A stretch of 64,000 nucleotides of DNA from Zoroaster sp. YZ-2022. Taxonomy: Eukaryota; Echinodermata; Asteroidea; Forcipulatida; Zoroasteridae. Location: contig CM055823.1 in the NCBI GenBank assembly GCA_029582265.1, positions 28,111,228 through 28,175,227 of the forward strand, written 5' to 3'. The notes beneath the pieces are model-generated. The model did no database searches and had not been told where the DNA came from. It saw nothing but the letters and a program-made list of their open reading frames with translations. How positions within the stretch are numbered: the stretch's first letter is position 1; each line of letters starts with the position of its first letter. A program made the translations under genes and the position numbers. Positions 41,650 to 53,109 of this stretch are shown here, in pieces.

Positions 41650-41885
41650 AGACTGGTCCCCTGTCTACTATATCCTATCAAGGATATAGACAGGCTACAG
41701 GTGTACCATTCAAGGGATTTCATTGGATACATTGTGCTGAAGATCTGACATCACGCTTCGCGTTCGAGGCTCGCGGGCTAGCTACCAACCAAGGTTGAGC
41801 ATCGGGAAAAATATGGCGGCAGCACGGCAGGATCTGGCGTAATTCACGCGCCTCTAGCTCAAAGCGTGACGTCAGATCTTCAGGC
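41650..41885. repeat. CCTGTC-family repeat, uninterrupted copy
   Basis: Hairpin CCTGTCTACTATATCC/GGATATAGACAGG, CATTCAAGGGATTTCATTGG, then two inverted arms GAAGATCTGACATCACGCTT and AAGCGTGACGTCAGATCTTC about 110 bp apart. TCTGCATTTA on the left and TCTGCATTA on the right may be a target duplication of 8-9 bp. Confidence 0.6.
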
Positions 41886-43070
41886 TAGTCTGCATTAGGT
41901 TCAGTATCAACCTCATCACCAGGGCTTTCTCGATCCTACTGACCTCTGGACCTGGAACGGGACGCGTTCACTTTCCATCAATCTTGGATTTTCAAATTAT
42001 AGGTGTATCACAGCCGATGTGCTTTCAGTTATAGTCTGATACACGGCTACTAAGAAGAGCGTTTGCTGCTGTAGGGAGGCTGGGAATAGGCCATCCAACT
42101 TTCAACTATCATACGCACTGCAGGTAGATATTTTTTTGTCATAATTCGGCATTCTTTTTTCGAAAAATTAATCATAAAAACCTTTTACGTGTTAACAGCT
42201 TGTTAATATAAGCATGATGTTATGAATAAACAAAAATGCTATTTAAACTGATTTTGTATATCATCTTGTAGTAATCACTAAGCATTGCAGAAATAAGTAA
42301 ATTCATAACTTCTCATTAAAAAAAACAATAGTTACTTGGTTCCAAAAAATATCTTAATTTTATAGATATAATACACCAGGTCTATGAAGACTATAAACCA
42401 CGTTGGTATTAGAACAGAAAATCATTAACATAGAAATGATAATATTTAAACACATATTCATCTTAAACCAGAGCTACCATTAATAATGCAAAATTAGACC
42501 TATATATAGGCCTATAAATTATAATAAATCAAACCGACATTTATAGGCCTAAGTTTGTGTATAATTAAATGTTGATCTGTTGTTAACAACCGAACAAGCA
42601 ACTAAAGCATTGCAAAGTTTTAACAAAAATCAAGTCAAAGACAAATATTTCACTACGTAATAAAAGCAACATGCAATTTACATATTTTTACATTTTATAT
42701 GTACGTTGTTTATATTGTACACATAAACAAATTATGTACATAATTATTATTTGCGATATTTTAAAGGCTTTTGTTTTTAAGATTTTAACTTAACCGACTT
42801 TAATTATTCTGTGGACCAACTCCCTGCCAAAAGGTTTTGACGGAACTGACAAACTCCTTCTCAGACAAAAATTGCATTCATCTCTATTGATTTGACAGAG
42901 AGTTAGGTTGTTGATGACTAACCAATTCGCCGTGAAGCCAGCACGCGGCCATGTTACTATGCCAAAGGCGTACAGACAAGGGAGAGGCTATTTCTCTCCG
43001 TTATCATTGCAAGGTGTACTTTAAAAGACAAGCACCCACCCTATATTGTTCGCAATAGATTTTAGCTCAC
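41886..43070. other. No gene seen
   Basis: AT-rich intergenic sequence and 3' flank of the FMO gene, without recognisable features. Confidence 0.4.
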
Positions 43071-43075
43071 AGTAA

Positions 43076-46000
43076 CTACACAAGAACTAGCATAAATCTC
43101 AGTAGCAAAACTGCGGTAATAATGCCCATCATCCGCCCAGCACCTCCCAGCAGAGAAATAGAGCTGCTCTGCGACGACTTAGCCACTATCCTGGTCTTAG
43201 TAGGGTATACGGTGTTATCCAAGCCGCCCATTACGGCTGTTCTGGCCCCCTTCCATGGGTAGGGCCCGTTCAGCCGGTAGCTCGTTGGGTAGGCCGGTCC
43301 GAAGTAACATTTGAAGGCGAGTTTCGGGTCTGTTATGATGAGTTTGCTCAAGTTGGGCTTGGCACCTATCTTGTCTGCTAATTCTTCTGTGTGTGACACA
43401 GGGCCATACTATATATACATCAAGAGAGAATGAGAAAGGAATGATGTGAATAACTTGGGAAGAAGATTAATTGGTAATAAGTATTTAAAAAGAAATAATG
43501 GCTATCAGTGTTAAACTTAGTACAGTAATTCACAAATAAATATTTAGGTTTACAGTTTACAATCATGGGCGGCAATCCTTGGCGTGGGTGGGGAGACAGG
43601 GTGCCTATTTCCCCCACAAAAATGGATTAAATGGACAGTTCTCCCCAAGATTGTCAGAGTGCACTGACCGATATGTTGAATCAACCCATAGGTTCTCATC
43701 TTCTGGGAAATGACTCGAGAAAACTGAGATTATTTTATTACACGGTGTCACCGCAACAATAAATCCCCACAAACCTTCTCTAATTATTTAGAACGTTTTT
43801 ATATCAAATATCTCAGGGGTGAAACTACTTTAAAAACATATGAAAAGGCATGAGTACAGAAGTGCCATCCCCACCCTAAGTAACGCTGATGGTCGTAACA
43901 TCTGGGAAATACTCACGGAGATGCGATGAATGCCGAACTTCTGCAACATCTTTTCCTTTCTCTTTTTAACATCAGCAAGTCTCTCCTCAACCTCCGGCAG
44001 CTTGGCATTGCCAAGAAATACCTGGATTGCCCAGCGAGCCTGAAGCTCAAACACAGGGCCCAGGGCGCCAAATGTCGCGCAGTATCCAACGGCAGCCAGT
44101 GTTGAGTGGGTACGGCGAGCCGGCCAGACGTGCATGTATAGCTCCAAGTCTTCGTAAGTCTCTGGAAGTAGTATTAAAAGTAAATTATTTCAGAATGTTT
44201 TAATACTTGGATTATTGTTTCATAAATAGTGGAACTTACGTGGTTGGTGTAAAGCTGATGATGGTATCAAGCTTCACTGGAATTTGCAATTTAGAATTTC
44301 AAATGTAGAATTTCGAATTTCGAATTTAGACACGAGTACTCATACATTTTATTCCACAATAGAGTTAATACAAAAATCTGAATGCATTTTCACTGTTTGT
44401 CCTGTTTAGCCTAAACTTTCAAAGATTTGTTGTTTGGATGATATTGAACCGCTTACTCAATAAAATGCATGTGAGTTTGCTTTTTCATGTTCGCTCACCA
44501 GCAATGATCGAGTTGTCCTTGAAGAACGGGAACTTGAACTTATATCCCGTGGCGAAGACCACCGCGTCTAACCCATCGACTCTCGTCCCGTCCTGGAACA
44601 CCACACCGTCCGGTGTGAACCGCTCGATGCCTGGCTTGCACTTGAGTGCCCCACAGATGATGCGGCACTGAATGTCGTCGTTGACCATCAGGTTGCTGTT
44701 GAACAGGTCTCGCTTGCACCGCAGACCCAGGTTGTCGATGTTGAATCGTCCCTCGATGATGGACTTGGCCACCTTGCGGGTGACGGCTTCAGGGACCACG
44801 CCCCGCCAGCGACAATTGAAGAAGGAATCGCTGGGCACACCCTTCGGGCCGAACCGTCCAATGACCCAGGAACCGTCTCGCATGCTAAGATACACCTGTG
44901 ACAATCAAACCCAAAATACAAATCTACTATAAGTAATATAAAAGCCAATGTAATTTCTTTGTCTACATGGTCCCTACGAATACATTTTAAAATAATTTGT
45001 CCAGTACAAATGTTATTCCACGAATTTATTGCGAGAGAGATTCTCCAGCCCTTGCAAGAAAAAAAAAACTCAACCTATTCTGATGAAGTTTCGTAAAAAA
45101 TAAATAAAAATAACATATAAATTTCTTCTTTGACTAGACTATATATAATATAGGCTGTCGCTCGCAGACGAGTATGACTATCGGGGGTTGAGTAGCTTGA
45201 GTTGGCATGACTTCTCATGCGCATAGTGGCCAATCCTCGCTGATAATAGCCGGTCGCAGTATCTGCATTGGAAGAATGGTTGCTGTGATGTGGTATTTTT
45301 TTTGATGTCGCCGCATCCTCCTTTCTTCTGCTGCTTGTTTCTGTGATTCCTCGACTACAGAGACCCCTTTCTTTATGAGTGAGCGCCATGTGGGCCTCTC
45401 TTTGGCTGAGTTTTCCCAGTTGGTGAGTGGAATACTAGCTGCTTGAAGGTGCCGTTTCAAACAGTCCTTGTAACGTAGCTTTGGGCGACCTCCATGACGA
45501 GTCTCATGAGCTAGTTCCCCGTAGAAGATTGCTTTTGGTAGGCAAATGTCATCCATACGGACAAGGTGACCACTCCAACGTAGCTGTCTTACGAGCAGCA
45601 TAGACTCAATGCTGACCATACCCGCCCTGCATAGAACTTCGTTGTTTGTGATGTGGTCTGACCACTTGATGTTAAGAATAGCACGAAGATGACGAAGTTG
45701 AACCTGATTTAGCTTCCGGATATGTCGTTGATACAATGTGTATGTTTCAGTCGAATAAAGTAAGCTCGATAGTACTACAGTCCTGTATACCTTGCACTTG
45801 GTAGAGATCTTAATTCCCCGTTGGGACCATAGCCTCTCAGGTAGACGGCCAAAGGATGATGCTGCAGCGGATATCCGCGTGTTTAGCTCTCTGTCCAGGC
45901 TATTGTCGTTTGTGACTGTGCTGCCAAGGTAGGTGAAGTGTGGCACTGCCTTCAAAGGCTGATCATTAATTTTGGTGGATGGTTGGACATATGCTGAGCA

Positions 46001-49000
46001 AGGTGGCGGTTGAAAGAGGACCTCGGTTTTCTTTTCATTGATGGTGAGACCGAAGGCAGAGGCTGTTCTAGCGAATCTGCTGACAAGGCTCTGTAGTTCA
46101 TCTTCAGAATGAGCCACAAGAGCAGCGTCATCAGCAAAAAGCAGTTCTTGCAGGCGGATGAGGTGAGTTTTAGTGCTTGCTTTCAAACGCCTCAGATTAA
46201 ACAGCCTACCGTCGGAGCGTGTCTTCACAAAGATCCCACCAATGGCATCCAAGGAGGTTACTTCTAGCACTGCTGCCAAGAAGATTGTGAATAGCGTAGG
46301 TGCTAGCACGCATCCTTGCTTGACACCATGATCAATTTGGAAGGCGTTGGACGAAGACCCAGCGACAGAGACTTGGCCATTCACGGCATCGTGGAGCTTT
46401 CTGATCAGGGTGATAAGCTTTTCTGAACAGCCGTACCTCTCCAGAACTCGCCACAGCATAGGTCGATCTACTGAATCGAATGCCTTGGAGAAGTCGATGA
46501 AGGCTACATAGAGAGGCATGTTTTGCTCTATAGCCTTTTCTTGAAGTTGACGTAGGGTGAATACCATGTTAATGGTGCTACGTCCGGCTCTGAAACCACA
46601 TTGACTTTCCGGCAAAATTGTCTCTGCGACTGATTGTAGTCGTCGCAGAATGAGTTTCCCAAAAATCTTCCCAGCAATAGACAACAGGGAGATACCTCGA
46701 TAGTTGCTGCAATCGTGCCGATTTCCTTTCCGTTTGTAAATGGTAACTATAAGGGCATCTTTGAAGGCGTTTGGTATCTCTTCCGTCTCCCAACATCGGA
46801 GGAACAGACCATGAAGGGTAGATTGGATGAGTGCTCCACCATGCTTGTATATCTCTGCAGGGAGACTATCCAAACCTGGTGCTTTCCCATTTGGGGACTG
46901 GTTTATTGCTTTCTTTACTTCTGCAATTGTAGGTGGACTGGTAAGATCCTGTTGAATCGGACACTGTGGTATCAGATCAAGAAGATCCTCCTGTGTATCA
47001 GGTGACCTGTTAAGAAGAACCTTGAAGTGTTCACGCCAGCGGTCAAGAATTTCCAAGTTCTCGGTGATAAGAGTGCTCCCATCACTAGAGAGAATAGGAC
47101 AACTTGTTGATCTAACTGGACCAAATACTGTCTTCAGAGATGTGTAGAAACCTAATGGTGAAGTTTCGTAAAACATAAGTGAATTTATTCTTTTAATACC
47201 CTCTGTGAATAAAATTGAATTTTTAGTAAAATTAGCTTTCGGTTCCCCGAGTTTTTCCAGTACAAATGAAGTTGTTAGATTAGTGAAATTCTTGCGTTCG
47301 TTGAGATCTTTCCACGATAGGGGAAATGACTATTGCAGAATGCTTAATATTTCTAAAGGGCAGCAGACACCGCTACCTAAATTGTATTGAAGCTCACAGA
47401 GGGTATGCTTCACAAACGTGGTCCTGAAAACGCTCATAATTATTGTATCAGATTACGCCTTAAATCCCAAAATAATATAGTATCTGTTTTTTCTCAAAAT
47501 GGTATACTATACAAGGAAACGGCTACATGTGACCATTATAACATACCCGACTCGCATGGCGGCTTGAGTCTACAGCCACATCCCCCGCAGAGTGGGAAGA
47601 ACCTAAACAAAAAATCGGGAAATATCTCAATTTATAGGCCTATTAAAAATGTAAATATTTGTTATTTGATTAAATAAAAAATAATCCCCAATAAATAGAA
47701 TGGTGCTGATTCTAGATGCAACAGATTCAATCAAGTAAATAGTTTGATATTCATGTTTCTGTTAACATACATTAATATGCTTTCAATAATGACAGAAAAC
47801 TTAACCTGACCATAGAAATGCAAGTTCGACAGTAACTTTATAAGATAGCAAATTCTACACCCATTCTTTAAAACAGAGAGTTCGACAGTTGTTCTTTAGA
47901 AAAAAAAAAAGTTTGACAATTGTTGTATAACAAATAAAGAATGACAATTGTTGTATAACAAATAAAGTATGACAATTGTTGTATAACAAATAAAGTATGA
48001 CAATTGTTGTATAACAAATAAAGTATGACAATCGTTGTATAACAAATAAAGTATGACAATTGTTGTATAACAAATAAAGTATGACAATCGTTGTATAACA
48101 AATCAAGTTTGACATTTGTTGTATAACAAATAAGTTTTACAGTCATTGTATAACAAAGAAAGTTTGACAGTCGTTGTATAGGCTATATATCAAATTTACA
48201 GTTTTACTACAAAAACGATTGTCTTACTATAAAAACGTAAGGTTCGACAGCCGTTCGTAGCAAATACAGCTAGACCGTCGTTCTATAAGACGATATGTTC
48301 GACAGAAGTTTAGATTTCTATAAAAAAAACATAACGATCGACTGTCCTCAGTAAAACAGTAAGTTTGATATTCTTATATGTGAGGAGCCGTACTTACTTA
48401 CCTAATCATTCAAGTGTTGTTTTACATAATCCTCCAATTTTCCAATTCAATTGATATTAATGTTTTCCACTTTGCTACTTCAATAGTTAGTTGTTCTTAC
48501 TGCAGTTTAGATGTTTTATACATTGTATGTCTCTATAGTGCATTATATTAATGCAGGCACTAAGCACATATTGATCAATGGTGGCGCTCTTTGTTTTAAG
48601 TTGCTCAAGTGTGGCTGACTGACCTACTTAACTTGAAGGTCACAGGTCACCACTCCTGCACAACCTTTATTAGGTAAGTTTTATCAAAGTTTTAATCTGA
48701 TTTTTATCCTTAAATATCATAAGTAAATTAGAGTGATAAAGACCCATCCATTACTTTATTATATTCTTCAATAGTCATAGTAGGGCACTGCTATTATATT
48801 TTGTAGTTTATGCTCTTTATAAAAAGAGTGATTTTGGGATAAGAAAAATAGAGAAAAGTGAAAGGAATTTATGTAATGTGTAGGCATTGTGTAAGGCACA
48901 CATGAGTTAATGGATCTATAGAAAGGCATATGCGCCCACTGTTGGGACTGTGCATAGTTGTGGTTTTGTAGTTGGAGTCACAATTATTAATTCATATAAG

Positions 49001-50860
49001 ATGTTAATGTGGTAGTGGCTTTGTCATGTCTGTGGTTGTTACTGACAACATTTGGGCAATGGGGTATGGGTGTGTGTGATAGTTTGTGTTGATGTGTGTG
49101 TTTATGTGTGTTAGTGAACCTATGCCTATTTGTCTTGTGTTGTCAGGAAACTTCTCATTGGCATGTCATTGTTACTATGGTTTAAGCAGCAGATGAATAG
49201 AGAATTGGCTGTTGTAGACTGCTATGGTTTAAGGAGATTTGCTAGTTTCTAGTTATGATTCGTAAATATAAGTATAAAGCAGTGGTTAGAATTAAGTGAT
49301 GTAATTTGTGCATACCAACAGGCTAGACAAATAGTCAAATTAGGTTTTATCACCATTTTAAGATGTAGAGCATTAGGCCCTCATTCCTAAGGTGCTTAGC
49401 AGCGAACCTGATTGGAACTGAATATTAATTTACGTATGAATGGGTCGCATATAACTATATTTCTAATTTCCATTTAAGTTAAGGAATTGATCCTCTAATC
49501 AAGCTATTCATTATACATGTATGCACATGTACTAAATCTGATTTCCTTGTCATTACCACTCCTGCACAACCTTTATTAGTTTGTGCAGGTTAGGTCACTC
49601 GTGCGGTACAATAAATAAACTAAGAGACATGAGTTAGTGAGCCACCAGCCTCAAATCCTTGAACCTGCGTCCAACTCATTAAAGTAGTGCCCTCGGACCC
49701 CTTACATATAGACTGTCCTCAGTAAAACAGTAAGTTCGATATTAATATTGTTATATAGACAAACACAGTCTTTATATGGTTTAGTTTTCGAAGTTGTGTG
49801 ATAAATAATCAGACAAAACAAGTCGATAATAGGCTATCTTTGTAATGATTTTTCCTTTTTAGTTAAAATATAGGTTACCAAATATTTAGACTATTACCTA
49901 CAACCAGAACAGTTTTGCCAGCAAACCGTTCTCCGCTCTTGAAATTATTACTGTGTAAGATCTCTCCGCGAAATTCATCTTGTCCTGGGTATTGTGGCGT
50001 GAAAGCATCATTACAGAGGCCGGTGGAGACAATAACAGCATCTACAGTGTCACTGACCGTATCGTCGTGGCACCTCGGCCGGGAGCTGACCACCCACTTC
50101 CCCGTAGACTCGTGGTCGTCGCTCGGTCTCACTTCGGTCACCTCGGTGCCGAGCTGGATGTACTGGTCCAACCCAAAGTGTTTGATGTAGCCCCGGTAGT
50201 AGGCAAGGAGGTGCTTGGGTGTGAGAAACGGAGGGTACTCCTTGGGGAAGGGGAAATCACTGATGGCCATCATCTCCTTGCTGGTGTTGGTGATGAGACA
50301 CTTGTAAATAGAGCCTCCTTGTACGTCATCGAAATTTTCAAGTTCCGGTGTCTGCCATACACCCCCTGGATGGAAGAAATCAGATGATGAACAAATACAT
50401 GTACAGAGGTTGTACTTCAAAATTTCACTTTTCCATATTTCCACAGACAAGAAATGCCATTTTTGACCATACATTTCTACGGAGCTCTGGAAGTGCCATC
50501 CGACTTGGTGACATCCCGAGATCAGTTATGTTGGGATGTCGTTATCTTACGTTGATGATGTCGTCATCCCAAGATAAATTATCAAGTTCATAACTATAGG
50601 GACAAATCTTTAAAAAGTGTATCCCATCTTTCAATCGGTTATGGATAATTTGTTAAGATTTTGTCAAGTATAGACCTGAGTATTTATATTTAATAGGTAA
50701 TATTGTATGCAGCGCAGTATCATTAAATTAACTTGCCTGCATTGTCACTCCGTTCGAAGCAGACTGGCTCTAGACCGCACTCAAGACATGACTTGACCGA
50801 CAGCAGCCCGCTGACTCCAGCCCCGATAACGGCGACTCTCTTCACTGGCTTCACCGACAT
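43076..50860 (-). CDS. Flavin-containing monooxygenase, 6 exons
   Basis: Coding exons (minus strand): 50860-50737, 50365-49898, 47602-47547, 44895-44499, 44161-43917, 43408-43076; total 1623 nt, 540 residues. Exon 1 ends at a GC donor (CAG|GCAAGT), the other introns are GT-AG, and phases agree. FAD-binding GAGVSG is at residues 13-18, the FMO signature [11 protein letters not shown] at 173-183, and NADPH-binding GSSHSAG at 198-204, supplied partly by the 56-nt exon 3. ATGYKF is at 331-336. The C terminus ends in a hydrophobic tail ([17 protein letters not shown]) as in membrane-bound FMOs. It would oxygenate soft nucleophiles (N, S) at the ER with NADPH and O2. Intron 3 holds a LINE and intron 2 a minisatellite plus a 1.3-kb insertion. 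Length and motif order fit animal FMOs. Confidence 0.93.
45099..47158 (-). mobile_element. 5'-truncated LINE (I/Nimb-like RT) with 15-bp target duplication
   Basis: TGAAGTTTCGTAAAA lies at 45084-45098 and again at 47159-47173, the exact target duplication. The minus-strand frame (47158-45215) encodes RT with [71 protein letters not shown] and catalytic [14 protein letters not shown]-terminal region follows with [10 protein letters not shown] and [13 protein letters not shown]. The endonuclease half is missing through 5' truncation. The frame is lost near the C-terminal zinc-finger-like end at 45300 ([17 protein letters not shown] continues in the next frame). It sits in FMO intron 3 on the same strand as the gene. 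Confidence 0.9.
47915..48180. repeat. Minisatellite, 28-bp unit, in FMO intron 2
   Basis: About nine copies of GACAATTGTTGTATAACAAA plus TAAAGTAT, starting at 47915, 47943, 47971, 47999, 48027, 48055 and 48083, then diverging up to 48180. More degenerate copies continue to about 48370. Reading frames through it are repeat artefacts. Confidence 0.9.
48379..49706. mobile_element. Possible solo LTR or short LTR-type insertion, 1328 bp
   Basis: Starts TGTGAGGAGCCG and ends CGGACCCCTTACA (TG...CA with imperfect inverted ends). TATA lies on each side (48375-48378, 49707-49710). The flanks also share GACTGTCCTCAGTAAAACAG (48340 and 49711), probably an older satellite duplication. Internal CTCCTGCACAACCTTTATTA occurs twice (48652, 49559). 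No frame is visible. It is inside FMO intron 2. Confidence 0.45.
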
Positions 50861-51302
50861 TTTTTTTAGTTCAAAAATTTCAACTAGTTAATTATTGCTC
50901 CCCTCTATTACACTGACAATTTTCTCACACGCTAATTAATCTGCAATCCTGCAAATGAAAATAAAATGAATCAAAATTATTCAGGAATGTAATGAAATGC
51001 AGTTTTAAGCTATAATCTGATGACATACCCAGTAAACACAATGAGTGCGCGGCAAAAATAGTGCGAAGCGAGATCACGTTTTACAAGGCATTGCAGGGCA
51101 GATTTACATGGAAATTAGATAATTAAAACATGAATTCTGATTAACAACATGGAATTGCAGTAGTATGTAAATGCCGCAGCTGGCCCGATCTCAAAAACAA
51201 GTATAAACATTGAGATCGGTACGTGTAGAGTTACAAAAAAAGGTATGGGAGGAGTTAGATGTTTTTAAAAGAGGGTGTGTGTGTGTGTTATGTTTGACCT
51301 TG

Positions 51303-51315
51303 AGGTCAAAGGTCA
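51303..51315. promoter_or_regulatory. Perfect DR1 nuclear-receptor-type site upstream of FMO
   Basis: AGGTCA A AGGTCA, a perfect direct repeat with one-base spacing, preceded by TGACCT, which makes an inverted pair as well. It lies 443 bp upstream of the FMO start codon. DR1 elements bind RXR/PPAR/HNF4-type receptors in animals. Function here is inference; it is also near the left edge of the Polinton and could belong to it. Confidence 0.4.
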
Positions 51316-51555
51316 TCAAAGGTTATGACGGGTAGCAGTAGGGGAGAAAAGAGAGTGAGGTGATGATGTGGATGAGGTCGTAGATATTTAAAAAAAACGA
51401 TCCAAAATAAATGCAAAAAAAGATATGTATATATATTTTTTTAAATGATCCAAAATAAGAAGCAAAAAAAAGATATGTATATTTTAAAGAAAATTTACGA
51501 AAAAACAAATTCAAATTATGTAGTTGAATAGTAAAAGATGACGATATAAAATAAT

Positions 51556-51804
51556 ATGGCGACAAAAAATGTAACAACGATTGTTCCATGCAAATGGCTT
51601 TTAGTTGGCAAAACGGACAAGTGTTGTATACCCAGTGTGATAAATGATGAATATTGCACGCTACATAAGTGGTGTATTTGAAACGGAAAATGTATACCAG
51701 TGCCGTGTCGAAGATGTAAAAATGGTACAAAAACACCGATAGATTATTGTACAAAATGCACAAAGATATTTAAAAAAAAAAAAGCGCTTCGAAGGAAGAG
51801 CTAG
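51556..51804 (+). pseudogene. Small cysteine-rich zinc-binding protein, in-frame TGA
   Basis: 82 codons. The N-terminal half has a Cys3His-type pattern (PCKWLLVGKTDKCC ... EYCTLH) like short domains common in large DNA virus proteins. The C-terminal half has CIPVPCRRCKNG...YCTKC, a second likely zinc site. A Lys/Arg-rich tail ends at TAG. Codon 42 (51679-51681) is TGA between the two halves. It could be a broken gene, a sequencing error or readthrough. The function is unknown. Confidence 0.6.
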
Positions 51805-51972
51805 ACGAAATTATAATATCGTAATGAAAGAGTTGATAAAGACAACATTTCGTTTATAGTATAAAAAAATTAAAATTAATTATAATTATACGGGGAGGTC
51901 TTTCAGACGTAATTACCCGCTCCGCTATTTGCGAAACGGGTTTTTCATTATAAGATTTTTCTACAGTAAAGT

Positions 51973-52596
51973 TTATTTTAAGTTCAAAAGTTTTTCTATG
52001 AGATCTTTTTTTTCTTTATCAACATCTACGATGGCTTTGACATCTTTATCAACAATTTTAGGAGTAAATTTAGTTCTGATACATTCTCTCATCGCAGAGT
52101 ACTTTTTTTGCTCCTTGGTGATTAAAAGAAATTCTTCTTGGCTTATAGTACCGTCTTCGATCGCTTTTGAAACGTGACTGTTGATGGTGTTGAGTTTACT
52201 CTCGGCTAAAACTCTAATCTCGTCGTGTTTTTTAGTTTTTTTCTCGAGCTTAAATTTCGCGTATCTGATGCCAAATGCTATACCACCTAGTCCCAAAGCC
52301 AGTCCTTCTAAAACAAATCCTACCGGTGCTGCTACAACGGTAGCTAGACTAGCAATTCCAATCCCTCCCGCTCCCATACAGCGCAATTCAGCCATCGTTT
52401 CAACGATACTACAAGTGTTGATGATTTTATTATATTTTTTATATGTTTTCTCTCGCTCGTGTCTTTCTTTTAAAATTTCTTTTTGAATATCGTCGATTTT
52501 TTGCAAACGAAACGCGTTTATTTTTAAGTTTTCACCATCGTTAAGAGGATTGCTAGTGGGTAATACTGGTAAAATTTTCGTTGAATCGACGCTCAT
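51973..52596 (-). CDS. Conserved Polinton protein with membrane segment
   Basis: 207 residues, intact. Residues 1-60 are charged with coiled-coil character (IQKEILKERHEREKTYKK). Residues about 72-108 form a Gly/Ala-rich hydrophobic region (GIASLATVVAAPVGFVLEGL) long enough for one or two membrane passes. KKHDEIRVLAESKLNTINSH follows, a block I recognise as recurring in Polinton-linked proteins of invertebrates, then a charged C terminus. The role is unknown; a virion membrane or assembly role is speculation. It is the first long gene from the left end, facing outward. Confidence 0.7.
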   Translation of the reverse strand: MSVDSTKILPVLPTSNPLNDGENLKINAFRLQKIDDIQKEILKERHEREKTYKKYNKIINTCSIVETMAELRCMGAGGIGIASLATVVAAPVGFVLEGLALGLGGIAFGIRYAKFKLEKKTKKHDEIRVLAESKLNTINSHVSKAIEDGTISQEEFLLITKEQKKYSAMRECIRTKFTPKIVDKDVKAIVDVDKEKKDLIEKLLNLK

Positions 52597-52637
52597 TACT
52601 TTCTATTAATAATAAAAGATTTAAAAAAATAAACATT

Positions 52638-53071
52638 TTAAACTAACGGAAAAGTATTAACTTTTATATCGTAACAGATTCGTCCGGCTAAACCACCGAA
52701 AAAGCTTGCTTGTACACAAACTTTTCTATCGTTTTTGAAGCACAGTCCGCATTCTAAATGCTTTGAAAGATAACCATCAAAATACGTTCCATCATCATCA
52801 TCATAAAAAAAATGGGAGTATTTAATAAACCAATTTGGCTTAATGTAATGTATGTTAAAAAGTTATTCTCATTTATTAATTTAGAATAAGTTGAACAGAT
52901 TGCTTTTGATCCCAAGATTCTAAACCCTGGTCGACTCTCAGGACCATACAACAATGTTTTCGTTTGTTGAATTTCATCACTATCGATATATCCACTTTGT
53001 TGAAAAATGTTTTTATCGTAAACATCGCTAACGATACTGCTTTTTCGACTAGGTCCGTAAATGCTCGCCAT
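52638..53071 (-). pseudogene. Degenerate tandem paralogue of the next gene
   Basis: It starts MASIYGPSRKSS, like its neighbour at 53110-53589 (MASIYGPSRRSD). It shares the SGYIDSDEIQQ-type segment and ends, after a frameshift near 52750, with the matching C terminus (ASFFGGLAGRICYDIKV, stop at 52638-52640). The middle has diverged and is partly deleted. A tandem duplication followed by decay explains it. Confidence 0.78.
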
Positions 53072-53109
53072 ATTTATATAATAATAATAATTTTTATTTA
53101 ATTTATTTA

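Noticed and set aside
44672..44948. Frames opposite and beside FMO exon 4
   Set aside because: They are shadows of the FMO exon, which has the conserved motifs and matching splice sites.
45075..45389. Separate 104-codon gene
   Set aside because: It is the frameshifted C-terminal end of the LINE in FMO intron 3.
47855..48146. Three overlapping frames with [15 protein letters not shown] repeats
   Set aside because: Translations of the 28-bp minisatellite; all three phases look alike, as expected for a non-coding tandem.
51323..51763. 146-codon minus-strand frame rich in Phe/Tyr/Ile
   Set aside because: AT-rich antisense of the zinc-binding ORF region; no recognisable content and it overlaps the better-supported plus-strand frame.
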